64,000 nucleotides of DNA from Trogon surrucura (taxonomy: Eukaryota; Chordata; Aves; Trogoniformes; Trogonidae). Below the pieces are notes generated by a model, which was not told the DNA's origin, did no database searches, and worked only from the letters and a program-made list of their open reading frames with translations. The stretch covers positions 4,660,001-4,724,000 of the forward strand of contig CM036628.1 in NCBI GenBank assembly GCA_020746105.1, given 5' to 3'. Below, piece by piece: positions 52,070 to 61,400 of this stretch. Made by a program: the position numbers and the translations under genes. Within the stretch, counting starts at the first letter, position 1. Every line of letters starts with the position of its first letter.

Positions 52070-55000
52070 GTGGGGGCAAATTGTCATTTTTATTGCCCTT
52101 GGAAAATATCGGTGGCCAAGCAGAGGCTGGTAACACATTGTCCTCAGATCTTCTAAAGTTCTGGAGTGCCATCCATGTCCCCATCCCTCGTGTGGCACCC
52201 CGATCCACTCCCTCTGGACGCTGTGCAGGCTCAGGGCCAGATGCCATCTCAGGGGACGTGGCTGGCACTGGCAGCAGGGCGCTACTGGTCTGGCTGTCCT
52301 GCAATGCAGGCACAGCCGAACACCCTGCGCAGAGCCCTGAGCGCTCTCCTGAGCAGGGAGGGCCGTTGTCGAGCTGAGGTGTGTGGGCCTGTGGGGGAAG
52401 GAAATCTCTAGGTGAGGGGCTGGGTGGGCAGCGGGTAAGCTCCTGCCTGTCCCCCACCAGCAAGGGATTTCCCCAGGGAGGGGTGGGGCCAGACCCCCTG
52501 TGTGCAGTGCTGGCGGCCTGGCCTGGGTGCCACTCACCAGCCAAGGCAGTATCGGTGTTCTGAGGTGCTGCAGGTGCTGCAGGAACTGGTGCCTTCGCTG
52601 CCTCTTGCCTCATGGTAGCGAAAGGCTCTTCATCAGCAGCTCCAGCCAGAACAGAGTCTGCTGATTCAGCATTGGTGGGAGCTTCCCGGGCAGGAAGTGA
52701 TCCCTGCAGCTCGCTGGCTGGCAGACGATATGGACGTCCACTGGCTGCGCTCCTTCTGGCTGGACGGGGGATCCGTGACGGCCTCTCCCCACGGAGGGAC
52801 AGGGCCTGGCTCTGGCTACCCTGCGACGCTGGTTGGGAATGCCTGGGGGCCACCTGCGGGAAGAAGGAGGAGGAGAAGGCATGGGATGGAGGCGGCTGCC
52901 TTGGCACAGCAGCCCCCACCCTGAACGGTCCCTGACTAAGGCAGGAGAGCTGAAGAAATGGCACTGGAGTGCTCTCTGGAATCAGTGTTCCATGCTAGTA
53001 AGTGTAACTTTCCTTCTAAGAAAACCTGTAGAGGATCTACCACCAATACAACGCTGGGCAAAAATGCAAAGCACCTGAACAGACGGGCAGGTGAAGGCCA
53101 AAATACAAGGCCAATTGTTTAAGAAAAAAGAACACAAAAGAGCCACCAAAAACTGAACAAAAGAGAACACCCGAAGCAAACAAAAAACGTTTGAACTTGA
53201 AGGAGTGGTTTTGTAAGTCATGCTTGGCAGGGTGGCATCCAGACCCTTGCTGAGTGTGCCCGGCAGATGATGGGCCTCGGGAGGGGTCTCTGGGGAAGAC
53301 CTGCCGCAAAGCAGGAGGTGGCACTGGAAGCAGGATTTCAGTGGGAAAAGGCAGAGGGAGAGGCCCACTGATCCCCTCCTGTACCCCCTGCCTGCCCGGT
53401 GGCAGCTCCTGGTGTCGGGAAGATGCTCGGCCCCGTCTCCCTCGGGCTCCCTACCTGTGCGCAGCGGCTCCCACGGGCCTGCGATTTGTCCAGATGAGGG
53501 ATCCGTGATGGCCTGTCCCCACGGACGGACAAGGCGTGGCTCCGGCTGCCCCGCGAGACTGCCTGTGGCTCCCTGTGGTTGCCTGTGATGCAGGCACAGC
53601 AGAACACCCTGTGCAGAACCCTGAGCCGTCTCCTGAGCAGGGAGGGCCGTTGTTGAGCTGGGGTGTGCGGGAGAATGGTGATGCCTGTGGGAGAAGGAAA
53701 TCTCTAGGTGAGGGGCTGGGTGGGCAGCGGGCAAGCTCCTGCCTGTCCCCCACCACCGAGGGCTTTCCCCAGGGAGGGGTGGGGCCAGCCCCTGTGTGCG
53801 TACTGCTGCCAGTCTGGCCTGGGCACCGCTCACCAGGATGGCCGGGCCAGGCCTGCTTTTGCCAGGGCGACGCTCGACTCAGGAACGTACCTTGGTCATC
53901 CTCAGGCACGTCCCTGCTGCTGGAGGAGGGCTGCGCATCGCCTCTGTTCTCAGAGGCTGCTTGCATGGGATCAGACGATGCGTCCTCCTCTGCTGTGGCA
54001 AGGTGGGCCCTGCCAGCATGTGCAGGAGGCTGCTGAGGCAGCGAAGAAGCCGCTTGCTCCTCCTGAGCTGCTGGGGAGAAAATGGCTGTACTGGCCTCTC
54101 CGTGATGGTCCTGTGCCGTGGGAGGAGCCGTGTCTTGTCCATCCTCGCACGTTGTTGGGACGAGGGAGGTGGTGCTGGTCTCTCCCTGAGGCTCTCCAGC
54201 CAAGGCAGTATCGGTGTTCTGAGGTGCTGCAGGTGTTGTTGACACCGCATCCACCCTTTGTGTCGTGTCCTGTTCCTCTCCCAGCTGCTGGCCAGGCACC
54301 TGGATCGCAGTCAAAGGCTCGATCACAGCCTTCCTCACCATGTCCTGCTTTGTGACCAGCAGGGCCGTGGTGCAGGCTGGGGGGCTTTGTGCAGCAGAGG
54401 CCTGGCTCTCCACCTCTGCTGCTGTGACCTGCTCGCCAAAGCTGGGAGAAACCGGTGCCTTTTGCTCCTCTTGTGCTATGGGAGCGAGAGGCTCTTCTTC
54501 AGGAGCACCGGACAGGTCAGAAACTGTCAGCTTGACAGCTGTGGGCCCCACCAGGCCAGCAGATGCTCTCTGCTGGTCGTCAGTTCCCTTTCTGGCTCCC
54601 TCTGGGCCTGCGCTGCTGCTGCTCTGAGGCTGGGGCAGGACCATCTGTGTTACTTTGTCCTGCTTCCCAGAGGCAGGTGGAACTGGTGCCTTTGCTTCTT
54701 CTTGCACCACGATCGCGAGAGGCTCTTCATCAGCAGCCCCAGCCAGAACCGAAGCTGCCGACTCAGCATTGGCGGGACCTTCCCGGGCAGGAGATGTGCC
54801 CTGAAGCTCGCCGGCTGCTCCTCCTGCTGCCTCTGGGCCTGTGGTGCTGCTGGAACAGGCGGGCTCCTGCTGGGGCCTAGCGTGGGGGTCCAGGAAGACC
54901 TCCGGGAGCGAGGGGTTGACCCAGATGCTGTAGATGGGGAAGTCTTCCCCTGGGAACAGCTCTTGGTCACTGTGTTCTTCCCATTGCCCCTCCTCCTGAC

Positions 55001-56295
55001 TCTCAGGGACAGCCTTAGCCTGGAATTCTCTTGTTAGGTACCGGGCTGTCCGCCTCACACCGGTGCAGCTGTGCAGGCCAGGCCTCCTGCTCTGCCCTCT
55101 TGCAGCTCTGCCCCCATCAGCGTGGATGGTGTAAGCATAGGGCAGACGATATGGGCGTCCACCGGCTGCGCTCCCTCTGACTGAACGGGGGATCCGTGAC
55201 GGACTCTCCCCACGGAGGGACAGGGCCTGGCTCTGGCTGCCCTGCGACGCTGGTTGGGAATGCCTGGGGGCCACCTGCGGGAAGAAGGAGGAGGAGAAGG
55301 CATGGGATGGAGGCGGTTGCCTTGGCACAGCAGCCCCCACCCTGACCGGTCCCTGACTAAGGCAGGAGAGCTGAAGAAATGGCACTGGAGTGCTCTCTGG
55401 ACAACGGAATCAGTGTTCCATGCCAGTAAGGGTAGTTCCTTCTAAGAAAAATTGGAGAGGATCTATCACCGATACAACGCTGGGCAAAAATGCAAAGCAC
55501 CTGAACAGACGGGCAGGTGAAGGCCAAAATACAAGGCCAATTGTTTAAGAAAAAAGAACACAAAAGAGCCACTGCAAACTGAACAAAAGAGAATACCCGA
55601 AACAAAGAAAAAACGCTTGAACTTGAAGGAGTGCTTTCGTAAGTCATGCCTGGCAGGGTGGCATCCAGACCCTTGCTGAGTGGGCCCGGCAGATGATGGG
55701 CCTCGGGAGGGGTCTCTGGGGAAGACCTGCCGCAAAGCAGGAGGTGGCACTGGAAGCAGGATTTCAGTGGGAAAAGGCAGAGGGAGAGGCCCACTGATCC
55801 CCTCCTGTACCCCCTGCCTGCCTGGTGGCAGCTCCTGAGGCCACGAAGACACTCGGCCCCGTCTCCCTCGGGCTCCCTACCTGTGCGCAGCGGCTCCCAC
55901 GGGCCTGTGATCTGTCCGGATGAGGGATCCGTGATGGCCTGTCCCCTGGGAGGGACGAGGCCTGGCTCTGGCTGTCCTGCGGCACCTGTGGCTGCCTGGG
56001 GGCCACCTGCAGTAAGAAGGAGGAGGAGGAGGCATGGGATGGAGGCGGCTGCCTTGGCACAGCGGCCCCCACAGTGCCGGCACAGAGGCAGCTCCGTGCG
56101 GCCCCATTCCAGCAGTGGCCTCTTTCTCCTGCCCCGTCCCTCACCTGGCGCCTCTGGGGCTGGCTCAGCAGCCCTCTGCCGGGCTGGGAGCGGGCGTTTG
56201 CCTTCTCCTCGACGGGCATCTTCGACATCCTCTGTCGCCGACCCGCCACGAGCACCCGGGGAGACGCTGCCTCCTGAGAGAGCTGCTCTCCTGGG
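52070..56295 (-). CDS. six-exon gene for an unrecognised 767-residue repeat protein
   Basis: The gene model is CDS join of 56,228-56,145, 56,006-55,881, 55,274-53,834, 53,684-53,455, 52,853-52,538 and 52,388-52,282; the limits given are the inferred transcript. All introns are GT-AG (138, 606, 149, 601 and 149 bp) and the phases agree (0, 0, 1, 0, 1). A TATA box lies 93 bp upstream of the ATG, and AATAAA lies 188 bp past the stop. The protein has no signal peptide or membrane segment, is rich in Pro, Ala, Ser, Gln and Glu, and is probably largely disordered. It carries a basic SRIP-containing module four times (about residues 29-70, 71-115, 585-627 and 628-672), acidic EEPLA/QEE repeats in exon 3, and an Arg-rich Cys-containing helix twice (about 552-584 and 734-767). 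I do not recognise the family and assign no function. The doubled layout comes from an intragenic duplication. Transcription and translation are inferred. Confidence 0.72.
52089..52094 (-). terminator. polyadenylation signal AATAAA
   Basis: The canonical hexamer lies 188 bases past the stop on the minus strand. A GT/T-rich 'CTGCCTGGTTTCTC' follows about 30-45 bases on, as expected beyond a cleavage site near 52,070. Confidence 0.65.
52282..52388 (-). CDS. exon 6 (residues 734-767) and stop
   Basis: The acceptor 'TTTCCTTCCCCCACAG' is followed by 34 codons ending 'AGQPDQ' and TAG at 52,284-52,282. The segment 'RPSLLRRALRALRRVFGCAC' would form a basic amphipathic helix with two cysteines. This might attach to membranes or nucleic acid, but nothing in the sequence decides that. 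Confidence 0.7.
52538..52853 (-). CDS. exon 5 (residues 628-732), shortened copy of exon 3
   Basis: The acceptor is 'CTTCTTCCCGCAG' and the donor is 'GGCTG' followed by 'GTGAGT', phase 1. It matches the start of exon 3 almost base for base, then lacks about 108, 145 and 120 codons in three blocks, a net of exactly 375 codons. What remains is the SRIP module, one 'GAADEEPFATMRQEAAKAPV' repeat and 'PQNTDTALAG'. The YSIWVNPSLPEV segment of exon 3 is missing. Confidence 0.7.
53455..53684 (-). CDS. exon 4 (residues 552-627), fusion of former last exon and a second exon 2
   Basis: The acceptor is 'TTTCCTTCTCCCACAG' and the donor is 'GCACAG' followed by 'GTAGGG'. The first 33 codons match the terminal exon 6 ('RPSLLRRRLRVLHRVFCCAC'). 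From GNHREPQ onward it matches exon 2 ('RGDRPSRIPHLDKSQARGSR' then 'CAQ'). The stop found in exon 6 is absent, so the frame runs through the duplication joint. An internal 'CATCACAG' at 53,590-53,583 could also act as an acceptor in the same phase, which would skip the helix. Confidence 0.7.
53834..55274 (-). CDS. exon 3 (residues 71-550), large acidic/Pro-rich exon
   Basis: The acceptor is 'CTTCTTCCCGCAG' and the donor is 'CATCCTG' followed by 'GTGAGC', phase 1. The exon opens with the second SRIP module (71-115). Next comes a unique segment with 'FPIYSIWVNPSLPEVFLDP' at about 182-200, the most domain-like part of the protein. Two related repeats, 'ADEEPLAIVVQEEAKAPVP' (about 250) and 'PEEEPLAPIAQEEQKAPVS' (about 328), follow. 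Then come GETSTTS/GEASTAI repeats and a Ser-rich end. A second donor 57 bases earlier ('CAAG' then 'GTACGT', exon end 53,891) is also phase 1 and might be used alternatively. The 53,834 donor is preferred because it makes intron 3 the same length (149 bp) as its duplicate, intron 5. Confidence 0.7.
55881..56006 (-). CDS. exon 2 (residues 29-70), first SRIP module
   Basis: The acceptor is a CTCCT-rich tract ending 'CTTCTTACTGCAG' and the donor is 'GCACAG' followed by 'GTAGGG'. The 126-base exon is phase 0 at both ends. It encodes 'VAPRQPQ', then 'GDRPSRIPHPDRSQARGSR', then 'CAQ'. The last 60 bases of intron 1 closely match the ends of introns 2 and 4, so exons 2 and 3 appear to descend from one older exon duplication. 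Confidence 0.72.
56145..56228 (-). CDS. exon 1 (residues 1-28), start codon
   Basis: The ATG at 56,228 is the first one after the TATA-predicted start site and has A at -3. A second in-frame Met is codon 4 (MSKM). The exon encodes a short basic N-terminus ending 'LLSQPQRRQ' and stops at a strong donor, 'CGCCAG' followed by 'GTGAGG', in phase 0. An upstream in-frame ATG at 56,336 overlaps the TATA region and should be outside the transcript. Confidence 0.7.
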
Positions 56296-56320
56296 AGCGA
56301 GCACCCCTGGGGCTCGCGCT

Positions 56321-56330
56321 CCTTATATAC
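56321..56330 (-). promoter_or_regulatory. TATA box of the six-exon gene
   Basis: 'GTATATAAGG' on the minus strand is a near-ideal TATA box about 93 bases before the ATG, which places the start site near 56,295. Confidence 0.7.
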
Positions 56331-56655
56331 CCCCATGGCCAGCGCGTCACAATGGGCTCTGGGCGTGGTACGGCCCCCGCATCACAAAGCCCTGACAATC
56401 GCTGTGGAGATGCCCACGCCCAGAACCGGCTGGGACCAACTGGGACTGGCTGGAACTGGCTGGACTTGGCTTGGGACAGCCCCTGCTGGCCCCTGGCAGA
56501 GGCCCCGGCGGGCCCGAGCCAACCCCTCCCGCACGGCCCCTCCCTGCAGAGCCCTCCGGTGTGTGTCCAGCAGCTCTGGGTACCACCACCCTTGGCCTTG
56601 TCCCCAGGCGTGGCTCCCACGCAGGGCCCACAGGCCTGGGGCTGCTCTGGTGCCC
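56331..56655. promoter_or_regulatory. GC-rich upstream flank of the gene
   Basis: About 325 bases of GC-rich sequence between the TATA box and a truncated CR1. It contains an imperfect ten-base tandem motif around 56,428-56,475 ('actggctgga' type, four to five units). No exon is supported here; long open frames on both strands reflect base composition. Confidence 0.4.
56345..56350 (-). promoter_or_regulatory. possible CRE half-site upstream of the TATA box
   Basis: 'GTGACG' lies 15 bases upstream of the TATA box and contains the TGACG half-site of CREB/CREM-type factors. A six-base match is weak on its own, but position and TATA pairing recall compact promoters of germ-cell genes. Confidence 0.3.
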
Positions 56656-57180
56656 ACAGAGCAACCTGTTGCAGTGCCTCACCATCGTCCCACTGAAGAA
56701 TTCCTTCCTGATATCTAATCTAACTCTACCCTGCCCTGGATTAAAACCATTGCCCCTTGTCCTGCCACTGCGTGCCCTTGTAAACAGTCTATCCCCAGCT
56801 CTGCTGTAGCTTCCTTTATGTACCGGAAGGCTGCTATAATGTCTCCCCAGAGCCTTTTCTTCTCCAGGCTGGCCAAACCCATCTCTCTCAGCCTACCTTC
56901 ATAGGAGAGGTTCTCCAGCCCTCGGACCATCTTCCTGTCCCTGCTCTGGACTTGCTCCAAGTGGCCTATGTCCTTCTTGTGCTGGGGGCTCCAAAGCTGG
57001 ATGCAGGACTCTTGGGCCAGACACAGTACTCCAGGTGGGATCTCACCAGAGCATTGTTGTGTCACTGAATCACCTATCTTGACCTGCTGGCCTTGCACCT
57101 CTTGATGCATCCCTGGATATGGTTGGCTTTTTGGGCCGCCAGTGCGCGTTGCCTGATCTTGTCGAGCCCACAAGTCCTTC
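56656..57180 (-). mobile_element. CR1 LINE fragment bordering the GC-rich island (right flank)
   Basis: Minus-strand CR1 encoding 'MVRGLENLSYEGRLREMGL' and 'ASLEKKRLWGDIIAAFRYIK'. It begins abruptly inside the element at about 56,656, where the 3' end should continue, so it was cut by the event that placed the GC-rich island next to it. It closely resembles the left-flank copy. Confidence 0.9.
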
Positions 57181-57185
57181 TCTAA

Positions 57186-57272
57186 AGAGCGTCACCTTCT
57201 GGCCACACTTCTCTTGATGCATCCCAGCACCCAACTGGTTTTCTAGGTTGTGAGCACACATTGCTGGCATCA
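57186..57272 (-). mobile_element. small second CR1 piece
   Basis: 'cttctcttgatgcatccc' and 'gtgagcacacattgctggc' repeat a stretch already present at 57,090-57,150 in the adjoining CR1. This is therefore either a separate fragment or an internal duplication. Confidence 0.6.
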
Positions 57273-58439
57273 GCCTCGTAGTGATAGGCTTTTGTTCTCT
57301 TCAGACCTAGAGCTCCTGAACCTTAACCTCCAGTATAAGCACTAAGAAGTATGGTGCAAATCTTTGTTGTGTATGCTGATATATTTTACAAAAATAGCCC
57401 ACATTCACAGTGTGCTAATCACTTGTTTATATTGCACATACTTTTCATGTGTCTGCTGTCCTTTCTTTTTATGTCTCTTGCTTTCCTGATAACTAGGGTT
57501 CCTATTCTCCTGTTGCAAATCTTCCAATTGCTGTCTTCTTTTTGTACAACTAATATTTTTTAGGTTAATCAAGCAGTTATACTTTTCTGTATTCCTGTTT
57601 GAGATAAGGCTTTTGATGTCAATGAGCTGTGTGTATGAATTATTTAAAAGAATTTCACTTGTTTATTTTACCAGCATGATTTGTATTGACACGGCCTTTA
57701 ACAGGGATCTTGCTTTTGCTACCTGAGAGCTGCATAGTTTAATCAATGCAAACTGAGCAAAATAAGCAGTGTGTTGTATCTTATTTGAAAGTAATTCCTC
57801 AACGGAAAGTATGAGAATTTATTGCCTATTAAGTACAAGTGAACTCCCAGGTTTGGTTTTTTTTGAAGTAATCAGATAAAACTAATTTGGTTTCTAGTTT
57901 TTCCAGAAATAATACTTACAAAGTTATATAAATAGTACTTATGAATTTAATTGTCCCTTAAGAGTGCCACATTTTCAGAGGGGGGTTGTCAAATTGAATT
58001 TATAGTCTTCCTGTAAACATTTTAAATCTGAAAAGCAACTGTTAAGAATGTAACTCCACCATGAGTCTGGAACAGGCCTCTCCCACATTTTGAAGGATCC
58101 AGAAAATAGATCTTTTCATTGTTTCATCATTATGTTCAGGTTATTATTTTTCCCCAGACATGTGAGTTCTTCTCATTAAATAAAACACCTACTTTTAATA
58201 AATAGAAAAGTGTCACAGTGAAATCAGAAGACCTGGAAAGGATTTTCAACAAAGGTGTAAATAAAGAACCAAAATGTCTTAAAAAGTTGAAGGAAATGAG
58301 GAACATGAAGACACAAGTTTCCAATGGACTCGTGTCAAATTCTGCCTCGAGTTTATTACAACAAAGAACGACTCCCAAACTTTCCCTTCCTAGTGCTAAA
58401 GAGAAATTACTTACAGTCAGCCTGCTGGAGGACCATTAA
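57273..58439. other. AT-rich spacer
   Basis: No gene or repeat recognised. The left boundary of the following CR1 is uncertain and could lie somewhat further left. Confidence 0.4.
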
Positions 58440-61400
58440 CGTTATCTGAGAGCAGGAACGGCCTGTTGATCTACTGAAACAAGCTGGGGTTCAAATGACA
58501 CAAAGGGAAAAAAGGATCCTTGGTCATGAGCTGGCGGGACTCATAGAGCGTTCTTTAAACTAGATATGAAGGGGGATGGGGTTATAGCTGGGATTGCAGC
58601 GGGGCAGTGCTCTAGAAATTATGAGGACCGGGTGGCCTCCCATCCCCCTAGGGTGAGATCAGTGTGCTCAGCTTGCTCCCTGAAATGCTTATACACCAAT
58701 GCACGCAGCATGGGGAATAAGCAGGAGGAGCTAGAAACCTGGGTTCGGGCAGGAGATTATGATCTGGTGGCAATTACAGAGACATGGTGGGACAGCTCAC
58801 ATGACTGGAATGTGGTCATGGGTGGCTATGTCCTTTTCAGGAAAGACAGGCCAGCCAGGCGAGGTGGTGGAGTCGCTCTTTACGTGAAAGAGCAACTACA
58901 ATGTCTTGAACACCATCCAGGCATGGATGAGGAGCAAGTTGAGAGTGTATAGGTTAGAATTAAGGGGCAGGCTGGCAGGAGAGATACTGTTGTGGGTGTC
59001 TATTACAGGCCACCAGATCAGGGTGAGGAAGTTGATGAGGCCTTCTACAGGCAGCTGAGAGCGGTCTCACAATCACAGGCCCTGGTTGTCGTGGGGGATT
59101 TTAACTTCCCTGATATTTGCTGGAAGGACAACTCAGCCAGTCAGCCACAGTCCAGGAGGTTCCTCCAGTGCATCGATGATAATTTTCTGATGCAAATGGT
59201 GGAGGAGCCGACTAGGAGAGGAGCACTGCTGGACCTCATCCTCGCTAACAAGGAGGATCTGGTTGAAGCAGTAAAGGTTGAGGGCTGCCTTGGCTGCAGT
59301 GACCATGAAATGGTGGAGTTCAGGATCTCATGTAGCAGAAACAAAATAGCAAGCAGAATTGCAACCCTGGACTTTGCCAAGGCAAACTTTGGATTTTTCA
59401 AGCAATTACTCGAGAAAATCCCATGGGTAAGGCTGTTTGAAGGTAAAGGGGCCCAAGATAGTTGGTTAGCGTTCAGGGACTGCTTCTACCGTGCTCAAGA
59501 TCAGAGCATCCCAACACGTAGGAAGTCAAGGAAGGGAGCCAGGAGACCTGCGTGGCTAAACAGGGATCTGCTGGGTAAGCTCAAGGGCAAGAGGAGAATT
59601 TACAGATCTTGGAAGGCAGGGCTGGCCACTTGGGAAGAATATAAGGCTGTTGTCCAAGGATGTAGGGAGGCAACTAGGAAAGCAAAGGCCTCCCTAGAAT
59701 TGAACCTGGCGAGAGGGGTCAAGGACAACAGGAAGAGCTTTTTCAAATACGTGGTAGATAAAACTAACACCAGAGGCAATGTAGGCCCACTGATGAATGA
59801 GGTGGGTGCCTTGGTGACAGATGATACAGAGAAGGCAGAGTTACTGAATGCCTTCTTTGCCTCTGTCTACTCTGCCGGAGGCTGTCCTGAGGACCCCCGT
59901 TCCCCTGAGGCCCCACAGGAAGTCAGGGCAGTGGAGGAGTTTGCTTTAGTCGATGAGGACTGGGTTAGGGACCAATTAAGCAATCTGGACATCCATAAAT
60001 CCATGGGTCCAGACGGGATGCATCCACGGGTGCTGAGGGAGCTGGCTGATGTCATTGCTAGACCACTCTCCATCATCTTTGCCAAGTCTTGGGAGACGGG
60101 AGAGGTGCCTGAGGACTGGAGGGAAGCAAATGTCACTCCAGTCTTCAAAAAGGGCAAGAAGGAGGACCCGGGTAACTATAGACCGGTCAGCCTCACCACC
60201 ATCCCTGGGAAAGTGATGGAACGACTTATCCTTGGTGCCATCTCAAGGCATATCAGGGATAAGAGGGTCATTAGAGACAGTCAACATGGCTTCACCAAAG
60301 GGAAGTCGTGCTTGACTAACCTCATAGCCTTTTATGAGGATATAACAAGGTGGATAGATGATGGCAGAGCGGTGGATGTGGTCTACCTTGACTTCAGTAA
60401 AGCATTTGACACAGTCTCCCACAGCATCCTTGCTGCTAAACTGAGGAAGTGTGGTCTAGACTCTCGGGTAGTGAGGTGGACTGCGAACTGGCTAAGGGGA
60501 AGAAGCCAAAGAGTTGTGGTCAATGGGGCGGAGTCTGGTTGGAGACCTGTATCCAGTGGAGTGCCTCAAGGGTCGGTACTGGGACCAGTATTATTCAACA
60601 TATTCATCGATGACTTGGATGAGGGACTAGAGAGTACTATCAGCAAGTTTGCTGATGACACCAAGCTGGGAGGAGTGGCTGACACACCAGAAGGCTGTGC
60701 TGCCATCCAGCGAGACCTGGACAGGCTGGAGGGTTGGGCGGGGAAAAATTTAATGAAATACAACAACCCCAGGTTCCAGTATAAGTTGGGGAATGACTTA
60801 TTAGAGAGTAGTGTAGGGGAAAGGGACCTGGGAGTCTTGGTGGACAGCAGGATGACCATGAGCCAGCACTGTGCCCTTGTGGCCAGGAAGGCCAATGGCA
60901 TCCTGGGGTGTATTAGAAGGGGGGTGGTTAGTAGGTCAAGAGAGGTTCTCCTTCCCCTCTACTCTGCCCTGGTGAGACCCCACCTGGAATACTGTGTCCA
61001 GTTCTGGGCCCCTCAGTTCAAGAAAGACAGGGAACTGATGGAGAGAGTCCAGCACAGGGCAACTAGGATGATTAAGGGAGTGGAGCATCTCCCTTATGAG
61101 AAAAGACTGAAGGAGCTGGGGCTCTTTAGTTTGGAGAAGAGGAGGCTGAGGGGTGACCTCATTAATGTTTACAAATATACCAAGGGGGAGTGTCACAAGG
61201 ATGGAGCCAGGCTCTTCTCGGTGACAACCACTGATAGGACAAGGGGTAATGGGCTGAAACTGGAACATAAGAGGTTCCGCTTAAACTCGAGAAGAAACTT
61301 CTTCTCAGTGAGGGTGACGGAGCCCTGGAACAGGCTGCCCAGAGAGGTTGTGGAGTCTCCTTCTCTGGAGGCATTCAAGACCTGCCTGGACACGTTCCTG

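Larger units (their letters stand above)
52281..56006 (-). repeat. intragenic tandem duplication, offset about 2.42 kb
   Basis: Unit 1 (exon 2 to exon 4a, about 56,006-53,585) and unit 2 (exon 4b to exon 6, about 53,584-52,282) are homologous in order. Exon 2 end 55,881 pairs with 53,455, exon 3 start 55,274 with 52,853, and exon 4 start 53,684 with 52,388. Introns 2 and 4 (606 and 601 bp) differ by only a few percent by eye. Confidence 0.85.

Noticed and set aside
52005-52964. A 319-codon minus-strand open frame as a separate gene
   Set aside because: It starts in intron 4 without ATG and its end is the 3' untranslated region read in another frame; the spliced model ends at the TAG at 52,282.
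53536-55037. Plus-strand open frames (166, 215, 148 and 259 codons) in the GC-rich island
   Set aside because: They are antisense shadows of exon 3 and introns; their leucine/serine-rich composition mirrors the sense codons and no splice or start signals fit.
53451-55385. A 644-codon continuous minus-strand open frame as one protein
   Set aside because: It begins at GTG inside an intron, runs through a splice acceptor at 55,274 and a donor at 53,834, and ends in intron 4. Only 55,274-53,834 is taken as coding.
55357-56304. A 315-codon minus-strand frame at the 5' end of the gene
   Set aside because: It is in a different frame from the ATG at 56,228, crosses intron 1 and most of intron 2, and includes a non-conserved T-rich intron sequence.
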